35,744 bases of DNA from Alistipes sp. CHKCI003 (GCF_900021155.1 NZ_FCNT01000030.1:1-35744); one strand, 5' to 3'; positions 9,868-18,832 are shown, counted from the first letter of the stretch. A program made the numbers and translations. Notes: a model not told the origin generated them from the sequence alone.

Positions 9868-10980
9868 TTAGGCATCGAACAGCGCCTCGATCACCGCATC
9901 CGACACGAGCATGCGCGCAGCCGGAATCCGCAGCCGGTCCGCTTCGCGGACGAGCGTGCCCGCTGCGAGCCACGGCCCGGCATCGCGCACGAGCCGTGCG
10001 GCAGTCGCGGCTCCGAACCGTTCCGCCGCCTCGGCGAGCGAAATGCCCTCCGCCGTGCGCAGACCCGTCATCACGTACTCGTTGCAGCGGTCGCGCGGCG
10101 TGAGCCGCTCGAAGCCGTAGGCCGGAGCGGCGATGTACTCCCCGGCCGCGGAGCTGCACCAGCGGCGCTCCGCACCGTCGAACGAATGGGCTCCCGGACC
10201 GATGCCGAGGTAGGGCTCGCCGCTCCAATAGGCCGCATTGTGCCGTGCCCGATACCCCTTGCGGGCATAGTTCGAGACCTCGTAATGTTCGTAACCGGCG
10301 GCGGTCAGCGCCTCGTGCACGGCCGCGAACTCGCGTTCGCTCGTCCCGTCGTCCACGGGACCGAACTCCCCGCGGGCCGTGCGGCGGCCGAGGACCGTGT
10401 CGGGTTCGATCGTGAGGTGATAGGCCGAGATGTGGGGTACATCCAATTCGAGTGCCGTGTCGAGCGTGCGGCGCAAAATTTCGCCGCCGAAGCCGCGGAT
10501 GCCGAAGATGAGGTCGATCGTGAGGTTGACGAAGCCCGCCCGCTGCGCTCTTCGCACGGCCGAGATCGCCTCCGCGGCACTGTGCCGGCGGTTCATCAGC
10601 CGCAGGCACGCATCGTCGAACGACTGCACGCCGATCGAGAGCCGGTCGATCTCCGTGCCGCGCAGCCGGGCGACGTAATCCGCCGTCAGATCGTCGGGAT
10701 TGCACTCGACGGTGAGCTCCTCCGGTCTGCCAAAGCCGAAGAGCCTGCGCGCATGGTCGACGAGCCCTTGCAGCGCCTCGGGCGCATAGAGCGACGGAGT
10801 GCCGCCGCCGAAGTAGAGCGTCCGGACGGCGTGTCCGCCGAGGTATCCGGCGCGGGCCTCCAGCTCGCGGTGCAGGGCGCCGAGCAGCGGCTCCATCCGG
10901 CGCAGATCGGCGGTGCGGCGGAAGTCGCAGTAGGCGCAGATGCGTTTGCAGAAAGGGATATGGAAATAGATGCCGGCCAT
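9868..10980 (-). CDS. hemW: HemW, radical SAM family heme chaperone
   Basis: The 370-residue protein begins YFHIPFCKRICAYCDF, with Cys11, Cys15 and Cys18 forming the CxxxCxxC radical-SAM cluster site in the arrangement of the HemN/HemW family. Further family features are TLYFGGGTPS, the ECNPDD segment, and GVQSFDD followed by the LMNRRH region. The length fits HemW (about 370-400) rather than coproporphyrinogen dehydrogenase HemN (about 450). HemW binds heme and is thought to deliver it to respiratory proteins. Its ATG lies one base after the stop of the AraC-type gene, so the two are probably translationally coupled. Downstream is the promoter region of the glycogen fusion gene. Confidence 0.92.
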   Translation of the reverse strand: MAGIYFHIPFCKRICAYCDFRRTADLRRMEPLLGALHRELEARAGYLGGHAVRTLYFGGGTPSLYAPEALQGLVDHARRLFGFGRPEELTVECNPDDLTADYVARLRGTEIDRLSIGVQSFDDACLRLMNRRHSAAEAISAVRRAQRAGFVNLTIDLIFGIRGFGGEILRRTLDTALELDVPHISAYHLTIEPDTVLGRRTARGEFGPVDDGTSEREFAAVHEALTAAGYEHYEVSNYARKGYRARHNAAYWSGEPYLGIGPGAHSFDGAERRWCSSAAGEYIAAPAYGFERLTPRDRCNEYVMTGLRTAEGISLAEAAERFGAATAARLVRDAGPWLAAGTLVREADRLRIPAARMLVSDAVIEALFDA

Positions 10981-10981
10981 C

Positions 10982-11911
10982 TCATCCGCGCCGCTTGTAG
11001 CGGGAGGGCGACGTTCCGGTGTGCTGTTTGAAGTACTTGCCGAAGAAGGATTGGGTGCTGAAGTTCAGGTGGTAGGCGATCTCCTGAATGCTCATGCCGG
11101 AGTATTTGAGCAGGGCCTTGGCTTCGAGAATCACCGATTCGTCGATCCAGCGCGCGGCGGTCTTGCCGCTCACCTCCTTCACCACGGACGAGAGGTATTT
11201 GGGCGTGATGCCCAGCTTCTCGGCATAGAAACTGACGTTGCGTTCCTGCTTGTTGTACTGCTCCAGCAGGTTCATGAACTCTTCGAAGATGATTTCGCAG
11301 CGTCCCTGCTTGCGTTCGCCCGGCTGCACGCGCTGGTTGATTTCGGTGATGATGTAGAACACGGCCGTGAAGAGCGTGCGTATGATCTCCTGCCGGTAGC
11401 GCTCCTTATCGCTCTGGAGCATGGTCTTGATGAGGCGGAAGAGCTGACGGATCTCGGCCACGTCCTGCTCGGTTACTTCGAGCACGGGTTCCTTGCCGAA
11501 ACGCATGTAGACGGGCAGCGAAGTCGAGAGGTCGATCTGGAGCTCGTTGACGAACGATTTGGAAAAAGCGAGGCAGTAAGCCGCGGCGTCGGACGACGAC
11601 TTCACCGTGCGGATGATGCTGTCGGGGTTGAAAAAGACGATCATGTCGGGCCGGATCGCATAGGTCTGCATGTCGATCGAGACGGTGGCTTCGCCCTGCA
11701 TCATGATGATGGCCGCGAAGCCGTCGAGCGTAACCGGATAGCTGCTCGTGCGGTTGTTCCGTGCATCGAGCGTGGTGATGACCATGTCGTCCGACAGATA
11801 CGACACGTCGGCCATTTCGCGTTTGATGCGCGAAATGGAGACCTTGCGCAGGGGTGCGCCGCCGTCCGACACCGCCCGTTCCCGCACCGTCGTATGTTTC
11901 TTGCCTGCCAT
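10982..11911 (-). CDS. AraC family transcriptional regulator
   Basis: The 309-residue protein has an N-terminal cupin-like sensor region (about residues 40-190) and a C-terminal AraC double helix-turn-helix. The second recognition region is clear: SIQEIAYHLNFSTQSFFGKYFKQHTGTSPSRYK at the extreme C-terminus. The first helix-turn-helix includes FYAEKLGITPKYLSSVVKE. The ATG at 11911 is chosen because a promoter -7 box lies only about 17 nt upstream; longer frames would run into the lipid-kinase gene. The TGA is one base before the hemW ATG, so both likely share the promoter at 11928-11958. The ligand and targets are unknown; coupling to hemW may only reflect shared transcription. Confidence 0.88.
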   Translation of the reverse strand: MAGKKHTTVRERAVSDGGAPLRKVSISRIKREMADVSYLSDDMVITTLDARNNRTSSYPVTLDGFAAIIMMQGEATVSIDMQTYAIRPDMIVFFNPDSIIRTVKSSSDAAAYCLAFSKSFVNELQIDLSTSLPVYMRFGKEPVLEVTEQDVAEIRQLFRLIKTMLQSDKERYRQEIIRTLFTAVFYIITEINQRVQPGERKQGRCEIIFEEFMNLLEQYNKQERNVSFYAEKLGITPKYLSSVVKEVSGKTAARWIDESVILEAKALLKYSGMSIQEIAYHLNFSTQSFFGKYFKQHTGTSPSRYKRRG

Positions 11912-11927
11912 CGGTTTCGTTTTTTCG

Positions 11928-11958
11928 CAAAAATAGGAAATTTCCGGCAAATCCGCAA
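11928..11958 (-). promoter_or_regulatory. Promoter of araC-type gene and hemW
   Basis: On the minus strand TATTTTTG (11935-11928) matches TAnnTTTG, with a -33 TTG (11958-11956) 20 nt upstream. The predicted start near 11921 leaves a leader of only about 10 nt. The promoter sits in the 59-nt gap after the lipid-kinase stop. Confidence 0.65.
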
Positions 11959-11970
11959 TTCCGGCGCGCT

Positions 11971-12837
11971 CTATGCGCGGGGCGGACAGACGACGCGCAG
12001 TCCTCCCGCGAGGCACTCGATACGGAGCGGGAAGCGGGCTCCCTTCTGCCCGTCGACGTCGGTCGGTTCGTCGAGCGCGGACTCGATGTCGATCGTCGCG
12101 GCCCGCAGATGCCGCACGATGCGCGGGCGTCCGCCCAGCAGATAGCGCACCATGGCGAAAATCGAGCGGAGGAAGTTTTTGCGTTCGAGCAGGATGCAGT
12201 CGAACACGCCGTCGCGGATGCTCGACGTGCGCGCGAGCCGGAAACCGCCGGCAGTCTCGCCGTTGAAAACGAGTGCCATGAGCGCGCCGAATTCGAACGT
12301 CCGGCCGTCGGCCGTGATGCGCAGCGGCACCGTGTGCATCGCCCGCAGCTCCCTGACGCCTTCGATGATATAGGCCAGCTTGCCCAGCCGGTGCTTGCGC
12401 TCGTCGGGCGTCCGCTGCGAAGTGGTGGTGAAAAGACCGAAGCTGAAAATGTTGATCCAGTAGAGGTCGTTCACGCGGCCGCAGTCGACCCGTTCGACCG
12501 TGCCTTCGGCGATCTGGCGGGCCGCTTCGAGCGGATTCCCGGACATGCCGAGCGCACCGGCGAAGTCGTTGGCCGTGCCCGACGGGATCACCCCCACGGC
12601 AATGTCCAGCCCCTTGCGCTTCATGCAGTTGAGCACGTAGTTGACCGTCCCGTCGCCGCCGGCGACGACCATGAGGTCGATCGTCTCGAAGCCGTCGAAG
12701 GGATTCGCACCGAAGTCGACCGCCCGGGGCGCTATCTCCCAGCCGCGTTCGCGGAACACGCCGCACACGGCCTCGGCGCGGGCTTCGGCGCGGCCCCGCC
12801 CCGCCTGTCTGTTGTAGAGTAAAATCGCTTTTTTCAT
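11971..12837 (-). CDS. Diacylglycerol kinase family lipid kinase
   Basis: The 288-residue protein belongs to the DagK/YegS/LCB5 family. The nucleotide-binding glycine motif VVAGGDGTVN is at residues 58-66, followed by the family signature GVIPSGTANDFA near residue 85-95. Such enzymes phosphorylate diacylglycerol or related lipids, including sphingoid bases, at the membrane face using ATP. In Bacteroidales a sphingolipid substrate is conceivable, but the sequence does not decide. It follows apbE on the same strand by 85 nt; that gap is filled by a 24-bp hairpin. No separate consensus promoter was found, so it may be read from the apbE promoter, modulated by the hairpin. Confidence 0.9.
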   Translation of the reverse strand: MKKAILLYNRQAGRGRAEARAEAVCGVFRERGWEIAPRAVDFGANPFDGFETIDLMVVAGGDGTVNYVLNCMKRKGLDIAVGVIPSGTANDFAGALGMSGNPLEAARQIAEGTVERVDCGRVNDLYWINIFSFGLFTTTSQRTPDERKHRLGKLAYIIEGVRELRAMHTVPLRITADGRTFEFGALMALVFNGETAGGFRLARTSSIRDGVFDCILLERKNFLRSIFAMVRYLLGGRPRIVRHLRAATIDIESALDEPTDVDGQKGARFPLRIECLAGGLRVVCPPRA

Positions 12838-12853
12838 CGAGTGTCCTTATCTG

Positions 12854-12918
12854 TCCGATCGCTGCGGGCTGGGGGGGGGACGCCGCTGCGGTCGCCCCTC
12901 CAGCCCGCAGCGATCGGA
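12854..12918. repeat. Long perfect inverted repeat between apbE and lipid kinase
   Basis: An 18-bp perfect stem (12855-12872 with 12900-12917, CCGATCGCTGCGGG... against its complement) extends by one A-T pair outward and about five pairs inward through a run of nine G. This gives a stem of about 24 bp with a loop of about 17 nt. It fills most of the 85-nt gap. There is no T-run on either side, so it is not a standard intrinsic terminator. It could be a transcript-stabilising hairpin, a transcriptional pause, or a palindromic repeat unit. Confidence 0.85.
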
Positions 12919-12922
12919 AAAT

Positions 12923-13942
12923 TCAGTTCATCATGAGGGCTTCCATAGCCGGAGACACGTATTCCTCGTAAGCGTCGCCCTCGCCCGCGAGGATGAAGTA
13001 GACCTTCGCGCCGGGCATTTCCCGCACGCGCGCCAGCGCTTCGTCGGCTCCCATGGCCAGAAACATCGTCCCCAGCGCATCGGCCGTCGCGCAGTCGTCG
13101 GCCACGGCCGTAACGGAGAGCAGCCGCGAAAGAGCGCTGCGGCCCGTGCGGGGGTCGATCGTGTGGGCCACCTTGCGGCCGTCGGCGTCGATGTAGTAGC
13201 GGCGGTAGTTGCCCGACGTGGCCAGTCCGCCCGAGGTCATCCGCACGCGCCGGTGCACGTACCGCCCGTAGGAGTCGTTGCCGTCGAAGGGGGTCTCCAC
13301 GCCGATGCGCCACGGCTGCCCCGCCGCATTGCGCCCCTTGCAGCGGATCTCGCCTCCGATGTCCACGAGGTAGTTCTCCGCCCCGTGCTTCTCGACCAGC
13401 GCGGCCAGCAGATCGACCGTATAGCCTTTGGCCACGGAGTTGAAGTCGAGCTGTACGCGCGGATCGTCCTTTACGAGCCGTCCGTCCTCGATGCGCACCT
13501 TTTCGCGCCCCACAAACTGCAGGAGGGAGTCCACGTCCGGACGCTCCGCGGCATCGTGCCCCGCGAAGCCCCACGCCTCGACCAGCGGTTTGACCGTAAC
13601 GTCGTAAGCGCCGCCGCTCAGGGCGCCGATGCTGTCCGCAAGATGCAGGTTATAGGCGATATGCGCATCCACCGAGTCCGTTTCGTTGCGGTTGAGCCGG
13701 CTCAGCAGCGACCCCTCGTCGAAGATCGACATCGAGGCTTTGGCCTCGCGGTCGATCGCCATCGCGGCGGCGTAGAGCTCCTGCGGCGCGAGCCCGCGCA
13801 CGTCGGCCGAGATGCGGAACGTCGTGCCGAGCATCACGCCCTCGGCCGCGACGTACTCCGGACGGCCGGCACAACCGCCGCACGCCAGCGCGCACAAAGC
13901 GGCCGCGACGGAATAAACGATCTTTTGCAGCATGGTTTCCAT
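12923..13942 (-). CDS. apbE: FAD:protein FMN transferase (ApbE family lipoprotein)
   Basis: The 339-residue protein covalently attaches FMN to target proteins such as Nqr/Rnf subunits, using FAD as donor, on the periplasmic side. Visible motifs are LGTTFRISADV near residue 40, LSRLNRNE, DFNSVAKGYTVD (the KGY core), YLVDIGGEIRCKG, HTIDPRTGRS and DALGTMFLAMG. The N-terminus has a hydrophobic signal ending ALCALACGGC, with Cys21 or Cys24 as the lipidation site. The start at 13942 (METM) is preferred over the longer open frame because a -7 box ends 12 bases upstream; the Met at 13933 is also possible. It is divergent from rpsO and precedes the lipid-kinase gene. Confidence 0.92.
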   Translation of the reverse strand: METMLQKIVYSVAAALCALACGGCAGRPEYVAAEGVMLGTTFRISADVRGLAPQELYAAAMAIDREAKASMSIFDEGSLLSRLNRNETDSVDAHIAYNLHLADSIGALSGGAYDVTVKPLVEAWGFAGHDAAERPDVDSLLQFVGREKVRIEDGRLVKDDPRVQLDFNSVAKGYTVDLLAALVEKHGAENYLVDIGGEIRCKGRNAAGQPWRIGVETPFDGNDSYGRYVHRRVRMTSGGLATSGNYRRYYIDADGRKVAHTIDPRTGRSALSRLLSVTAVADDCATADALGTMFLAMGADEALARVREMPGAKVYFILAGEGDAYEEYVSPAMEALMMN

Positions 13943-13953
13943 CCGTTTGACGG

Positions 13954-13961
13954 CAAAATTA
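13954..13961 (-). promoter_or_regulatory. Candidate -7 box of apbE
   Basis: TAATTTTG on the minus strand fits TAnnTTTG and would give a nearly leaderless apbE transcript. No -33 TTTG is found at the usual 19-21 nt distance, so the assignment is tentative. Confidence 0.45.
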
Positions 13962-14023
13962 GTGTTTTTCGGAGCATATCGCTCCCTTTCGCTGCAAAAA
14001 GGTGAAAAATTCGGAGCCGCAAA

Positions 14024-14053
14024 TTGGGAATTGTGAATAAATTCGTACCTTTG
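14024..14053 (+). promoter_or_regulatory. Promoter of rpsO
   Basis: A -33 TTG (14024-14026) and -7 TACCTTTG (14046-14053) are separated by 19 nt. Transcription would begin near 14060, leaving a leader of about 65 nt before the rpsO ATG. Confidence 0.75.
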
Positions 14054-14124
14054 CGCAACGCTCTGGCGTGATCCACGGTAAGGGGGATGCGTCGTAGAGT
14101 GCAACGCTTAAAAATTCTTCAAAA

Positions 14125-14397
14125 ATGGCTTATTTGACAGCTGAGAAAAAGCAGGAGATTTTCGGCCAGTACGGCAAGTCCAACACCGACACCGGCTCCC
14201 CCGAGAGCCAGATCGCGCTGTTTTCGTACCGTATCAGCCACCTTACTGAACACCTCAAGAGCAACAAGCACGACTTCGGGACGCAGCGGGCGCTGCTGCG
14301 TCTGGTGGGCAAGCGCCGCCAGTTGCTCGAGTATCTCAAGGAGATCGACATCGAGCGCTACCGCGCGATCGTGAAGACGCTCAACCTCCGCAAGTAG
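14125..14397 (+). CDS. rpsO: 30S ribosomal protein S15
   Basis: The 90-residue protein is full length for S15, a small-subunit protein that binds 16S rRNA at the central domain early in assembly. The family signature is clear: [22 protein letters not shown] followed by [23 protein letters not shown]. It is followed by pnp on the same strand with 94 nt between, the conserved rpsO–pnp order also seen in Proteobacteria. A strong hairpin lies in that gap. The divergent neighbour is apbE. Confidence 0.98.
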   Translation: MAYLTAEKKQEIFGQYGKSNTDTGSPESQIALFSYRISHLTEHLKSNKHDFGTQRALLRLVGKRRQLLEYLKEIDIERYRAIVKTLNLRK

Positions 14398-14411
14398 GCG
14401 GAGACGACGGA

Positions 14412-14451
14412 AAAATGAGGGCAATTCCCGCCGCGGGGTTGCCTTCATTTT
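14412..14451 (+). terminator. rpsO–pnp intercistronic hairpin
   Basis: The arm 14412-14428 (AAAATGAGGGCAA...) pairs with 14435-14451 (...TTGCCTTCATTTT), about 17 pairs including three G-U wobbles, with a six-base GC-rich loop. The stem ends in TTTTCTT, so it can act as an intrinsic terminator or partial attenuator after rpsO. It could also be an RNase processing site controlling pnp; no separate pnp promoter of consensus type is obvious in the remaining 40 nt. Confidence 0.75.
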
Positions 14452-14491
14452 CTTAGGAAAGAACGAAAAACACACATAGGTTAAATATTTT

Positions 14492-16705
14492 ATGGAAGAA
14501 AAGAAGCTGTACAACGCAGTACGTAAGTTCATAACCCTCGCCGACGGGCGCGAGATTATGATCGAGACCGGCAAACTGGCCAAACAGGCCGACGGCGCCG
14601 TGGTCGTCAAGATGGGCGACACGATGCTGCTCGGCACGGTGGTGGCCGCCAAGGACGCTAAACCCGACACCGACTTCATGCCCCTGCAGGTGGAGTACAA
14701 GGAGAAATACGCCGCCTGCGGACGCTACCCGGGCGGATTCATGAAACGCGAAGGCAAGGCCAACGACAGCGAAATACTCGTGGCCCGCCTCATCGACCGT
14801 GCGCTCCGCCCCCTGTTCCCCGCGGATTACCACGCCGAAGTTTACGTAACCGTAAACCTCATTTCGGCGGACAAGGATATTCAACCCGACGCTCTGGCGG
14901 GTCTGGCCGCCTCGGCGGCGCTGGCCGTTTCGGACATTCCCTTCGGCGGTCCCATCTCGGAGGTGCGCGTGGCGCGCATCGGCGGTCGGTATGTCATCAA
15001 CCCCGCCTTCTCGCAGATGAAAGAGGCCGACCTCGACATCATGGTCGGCGGTACGATCGACAACATCCTGATGGTCGAAGGCGAAATGAAAGAGGTCTCG
15101 GAAGAGGTGATGCTCGGCGCCATCAAGTTCGCGCACGAGGAGATCAAGAAGCACTGCGCCGTACAGATCGAGCTCTCGAAGGAGCTGGGCAAGGACGTGA
15201 AGCGCACCTACTGCCACGAGGTCAACGACGAGGAGCTGCGGCAGACGATCGTCCGCGAACTCTACGACAAAGCCTACGCCATCGCCACGAGCGGCACGAT
15301 GAAGCACGAACGCGAAGATGCGTTCGATGCGCTCGAAGCCGAGTTCGCCGCCCGCTACACGGAGGAGGAGCTCGTGGAGAAGGCTCCGCTGATCCACAAA
15401 TACTTCCACGACGACGTGCAGAAGAAAGCGATGCGCAACATGATCCTCGACGAGGGCAAGCGCCTCGACGGCCGCCGCACGGATGAAATCCGCCCCATCT
15501 GGTGCGAGACGGACTACCTGCCCGCGGCGCACGGTTCGGGGCTCTTCACCCGCGGCGAGACGCAGGCGTTGGCGACCGTAACGCTCGGCACGAAACTCGA
15601 CGAAAAGGTCAAGGACGAAGTGCTGGTGCAGGGCACCGAGCAGTTCGTGCTGCACTATAACTTCCCGCCCTTCTCGACGGGCGAAGCCAAGGCGGCCCGC
15701 GGTCTGTCGCGCCGCGAAATCGGCCACGGGCACCTCGCGTGGCGCGCCTTGAAACCGATGGTTCCGCTGGGCGAGGAGAACCCCTATGCCGTGCGTATCG
15801 TGTCGGACATCCTCGAATCGAACGGATCGTCGTCGATGGCCACCGTCTGCGCCGGTACGCTGGCTCTGATGGATGCGGGCGTGAAGATGAAGAAGCCCGT
15901 GTCGGGCATCGCCATGGGGCTGATCTCGGATTCGGCGACGGGACGCTGGGCCGTGCTGTCGGACATCCTCGGCGACGAGGATCACCTCGGCGACATGGAC
16001 TTCAAAGTGACGGGTACGCGGGACGGCATCACCGCCACGCAGATGGACATCAAGGTCGACGGCCTTTCGTACGAGGTGCTGGCCAAGGCGCTCGAACAGG
16101 CCCGCAAAGGCCGCATGCACATCCTCGACAAGCTGACCGAGTGCATCGCCGAGCCGCGCGCGGACTACAAGCCCTTCGTGCCGCGTCTGGTGCAGATCAC
16201 CATTCCGCAGGATATGATCGGCTCGGTGATCGGCCCGGGCGGCAAGGTCATTCAGGACATCCAGAAGACCACCGGCACGACCATCACCATCACCGAGGAC
16301 GACAACAAGGGCTACGTGGACATCTTCGGCGTGGACAAGGCGGCGCTCGACGGGGCGCTGGCCCGCATCAAGGCGATCGTGGCGATCCCCGAGGTGGGCG
16401 AGACCTACCACGGCAAGATCCGTTCGATCGTGGCATTCGGCGCCTTCGTGGAGATCATGCCGGGCAAGGACGCCCTGCTGCACATCTCCGAGATCGACTA
16501 CAAGCGTTTCGAGACCATGGACGAGACCGGTCTGAAGGAGGGCGACGAGATCGACGTGAAACTCATCGGCGTGGATCCCAAGACGGGCAAGCTGAAGCTC
16601 TCGCGCAAGGCCTTGCTGCCCAAACCGGAGGGATACGTCGAGCGCGAGCGCAAGCCCCGCGAAGAGCGCCCGGAGCGCCGCGAACACCGCGGACGCAGGG
16701 AATAG
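14492..16705 (+). CDS. pnp: Polyribonucleotide nucleotidyltransferase (PNPase)
   Basis: The 737-residue protein is a phosphorolytic 3'-5' exoribonuclease and has all expected domains: two RNase PH cores (about 10-230 and 320-550) with the intervening helical domain, a KH domain with the GPGGK loop at about 581-585, and an S1 domain (about 637-705, [28 protein letters not shown]). [20 protein letters not shown] in the second core is the conserved catalytic region. The C-terminus ends in a short basic Arg/Glu-rich tail ([14 protein letters not shown]), which is usual. It acts in the cytoplasmic RNA-decay machinery. Co-transcription with rpsO through the intervening hairpin is likely and suggests post-transcriptional control, as known in E. 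coli; that parallel is inferred here. Confidence 0.98.
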   Translation: MEEKKLYNAVRKFITLADGREIMIETGKLAKQADGAVVVKMGDTMLLGTVVAAKDAKPDTDFMPLQVEYKEKYAACGRYPGGFMKREGKANDSEILVARLIDRALRPLFPADYHAEVYVTVNLISADKDIQPDALAGLAASAALAVSDIPFGGPISEVRVARIGGRYVINPAFSQMKEADLDIMVGGTIDNILMVEGEMKEVSEEVMLGAIKFAHEEIKKHCAVQIELSKELGKDVKRTYCHEVNDEELRQTIVRELYDKAYAIATSGTMKHEREDAFDALEAEFAARYTEEELVEKAPLIHKYFHDDVQKKAMRNMILDEGKRLDGRRTDEIRPIWCETDYLPAAHGSGLFTRGETQALATVTLGTKLDEKVKDEVLVQGTEQFVLHYNFPPFSTGEAKAARGLSRREIGHGHLAWRALKPMVPLGEENPYAVRIVSDILESNGSSSMATVCAGTLALMDAGVKMKKPVSGIAMGLISDSATGRWAVLSDILGDEDHLGDMDFKVTGTRDGITATQMDIKVDGLSYEVLAKALEQARKGRMHILDKLTECIAEPRADYKPFVPRLVQITIPQDMIGSVIGPGGKVIQDIQKTTGTTITITEDDNKGYVDIFGVDKAALDGALARIKAIVAIPEVGETYHGKIRSIVAFGAFVEIMPGKDALLHISEIDYKRFETMDETGLKEGDEIDVKLIGVDPKTGKLKLSRKALLPKPEGYVERERKPREERPERREHRGRRE

Positions 16706-16762
16706 CCCCGCTAAAACGCACATACAGAGCGGGAAATACGAAATTAAAATTTCCGCACAAAA

Positions 16763-16795
16763 ATTGCATTATTAGCGAGAGTTTTTCTATATTTG
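16763..16795 (+). promoter_or_regulatory. Promoter of the OmpA/TPR lipoprotein gene
   Basis: ATTG (16763-16766) and TATATTTG (16788-16795) are separated by 21 nt. The leader of about 90 nt ends in an A/T-rich stretch just before the ATG, a feature of well-translated Bacteroidota genes. Confidence 0.7.
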
Positions 16796-16890
16796 CGTGT
16801 GCCGTGGCAGTTACGAAGCCGCCGGCGCAGGCAGGCATGGCAAGATAAAAGAATAAGCAAACAATTTAAACAACCTTAATTTTAACGATT

Positions 16891-18639
16891 ATGAAAAAGT
16901 TGATGAAGTTGAGCATGGCGCTCGCGGTTGCCTCATTGGCATTCACGAGCTGCAACTGCTTCAAGAAGATGGCTAAGAACATGGACGACGTGAAACTTAC
17001 CTGCACGCCCGAAGTGCTCGTGCTGAACAACGGCACCGTGTCGGCCGACATCAACGTTACCTTCCCCGCCGAGTATTTCAACAAGAAGGCCGTGCTGAAG
17101 GTTACGCCCGTCATGGTGTTCGAAGGCGGAGAAGTGGCTGCCAGCCCCGTCTATCTGCAGGGCTCGAAAGTGGACGACAACTATACGGTAGTGGACGCCG
17201 CGGCCGCCGGCAACTTCTCGCAGCATGTGGAGTTCCCCTACGATCCCCGCATGCGGCAGAGCGAACTCCAGCTTCGCGCCGAGGTTAAATGCCCCAGCGG
17301 AAAATGCAAGGAGTTCACGCTCGTGAACCTCAATAACGGCGCGCTTCCCACCAAGGACGAGGCTGCGATCCTGACCGGCACGGACGAAGCCGCCAAGGCG
17401 ATCCTCATGAAGGATTTCGGACTGACGATCGCTTACGGCGTGAACACGCTCCAGAGCGACCTCGACTATGCCGCCATGATGGATCAGATGGCCAACGACT
17501 TCAAGAAGGTTACGACCGTCGTGGACAAAGCCGACATTCTCTATGCGATCAACTCGTCGGTGGTAACCAAGCAGGCTAAGAAAAACGCCGATCTCGACGC
17601 TTTCAAAGCCAACGTAGAGGCCAACCTGCAGAACGACCGCGCATCGCAGAGCATCGCCGTGAAGGGCTACGCATCGCCCGACGGTCCCGTGAAGTTCAAC
17701 GACGAGCTGTCGAAGGCCCGCAGCGAAACGGGCAAGAAGACCATCGGTCAACTGCTGGAAGACGCAGGCCTCGACATCGACGCCGCAGCTTACGGCGAGG
17801 ACTGGGAGGGCTTCAAGGAGCTGGTGGAGAAATCGGACATCAAGGACAAGAACCTCATCCTTCAAGTGCTGAGCCTCTACTCGAACTCTGCGCAGCGCGA
17901 GAGCGAGATCAAGAACATGGCCAGCGTATTCGACGTGCTGAAGGTCGAGATCCTGCCGCAGCTGCGCCGTTCGCTCGTGGTCAATACCACCGACATTCAG
18001 GGCAAGACCGACGCCGAGATCATGGAGTGCATCAAGAACGGTCAGGAGCTGAGCGTCGAGGAGTATCTCTATGCCGCACAGGTGCTCGTGAAATGCCCGA
18101 AGGAGCAGGCGGCCATCCTGACGACCGCTTCGAAGAAGTACAACGACGCCCGCGTATACAACAACCTCGGTATCGCACAGGCCAAGCTGGGCGATACGAA
18201 AGCCGCTTCGGCATCGTTCGCCAAGGCCGCTAAGCTCGACGCATCGAGCGAAGTGAACAACAACCTCGTGATGATCAACCTCGCCAACGGCAACATCGCC
18301 GAGGCCGCCAAATACGCGAAGGCCGCCGACGCCGAGGCCAAGGCTGCCGTAGCTGCCGCCGAAGGCAACTACAACGCTGCCGCCAAGGAGCTGAAGGGGT
18401 ACAACCTCGCCATTGTCGAGACGATGAACAACAACTATGCAGCCGCCAAAAAGGCGCTCTCGGGCGACAACTCGGCCGACGCCGACTATCTCCGCGCAGT
18501 CATCGCATCGCAGGAGGGCGATCTGAAGACGGCCGAAGCTCAGTTGAAGAGCGCCGTGAAGAAGTGCGACAAGCTCATGGCGAAGGCTCAGAAGGACGTG
18601 AACCTGAAGAACCTGTTCGACAACGGCTTCCGCTTCTAA
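16891..18639 (+). CDS. OmpA-like / TPR-repeat lipoprotein
   Basis: The 582-residue protein has a lipoprotein signal peptide (MKKLMKLSMALAVASLAFTSC, lipidated Cys21). Residues about 35-150 are a beta-rich region, and residues about 190-300 resemble an OmpA-type segment with internal similarity around KGYASPDGPVKFNDELSKARSETGKK. The C-terminal half (about 390-560) is Ala-rich TPR-like helical repeats (ARVYNNLGIAQAKLGDTKAASASFAKAAKLD is the clearest). The OmpA part would bind peptidoglycan and the TPRs a protein partner; the precise role is unknown. Codon choice is strongly biased (AAG, AAC, CTG), which suggests high expression. The gene is monocistronic, between its own promoter and a strong terminator. 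Confidence 0.8.
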   Translation: MKKLMKLSMALAVASLAFTSCNCFKKMAKNMDDVKLTCTPEVLVLNNGTVSADINVTFPAEYFNKKAVLKVTPVMVFEGGEVAASPVYLQGSKVDDNYTVVDAAAAGNFSQHVEFPYDPRMRQSELQLRAEVKCPSGKCKEFTLVNLNNGALPTKDEAAILTGTDEAAKAILMKDFGLTIAYGVNTLQSDLDYAAMMDQMANDFKKVTTVVDKADILYAINSSVVTKQAKKNADLDAFKANVEANLQNDRASQSIAVKGYASPDGPVKFNDELSKARSETGKKTIGQLLEDAGLDIDAAAYGEDWEGFKELVEKSDIKDKNLILQVLSLYSNSAQRESEIKNMASVFDVLKVEILPQLRRSLVVNTTDIQGKTDAEIMECIKNGQELSVEEYLYAAQVLVKCPKEQAAILTTASKKYNDARVYNNLGIAQAKLGDTKAASASFAKAAKLDASSEVNNNLVMINLANGNIAEAAKYAKAADAEAKAAVAAAEGNYNAAAKELKGYNLAIVETMNNNYAAAKKALSGDNSADADYLRAVIASQEGDLKTAEAQLKSAVKKCDKLMAKAQKDVNLKNLFDNGFRF

Positions 18640-18738
18640 TTCCCGCTGCGGAAAAGGGAGGGCGGACGGACGGGCCGGGGCTGCGCATGGCGAGCCCGCC
18701 ACGGACGATCGCTTCCCGTCCCGAAAGGCATTTTACAC

Positions 18739-18774
18739 AAAAAGCGTCCGGACTTCGGTTCGGGCGCTTTTTTT
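18739..18774 (+). terminator. Intrinsic terminator after the lipoprotein gene
   Basis: A 15-bp stem (18739-18753 with 18758-18772, two wobbles) closes on a TTCG tetraloop and ends in seven T. It is the clearest intrinsic terminator in the window. Confidence 0.93.
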
Positions 18775-18806
18775 GCTTGGGAAAGACGTAAGTGAAAATA
18801 TTTTCT

Positions 18807-18814
18807 TACTTTTG
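18807..18814 (+). promoter_or_regulatory. Candidate -7 box of deoC
   Basis: TACTTTTG fits TAnnTTTG and ends 18 nt before the deoC ATG. No clear -33 TTTG is seen at 19-21 nt, since that region is the end of the preceding terminator. Confidence 0.5.
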
Positions 18815-18832
18815 TAAAAAACAGCAAATCCC

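Noticed and set aside
10982..12766. 594-codon frame joining the AraC regulator to an upstream extension
   Set aside because: The extension overlaps the lipid-kinase gene in another frame and has shadow composition. A promoter lies directly before 11911.
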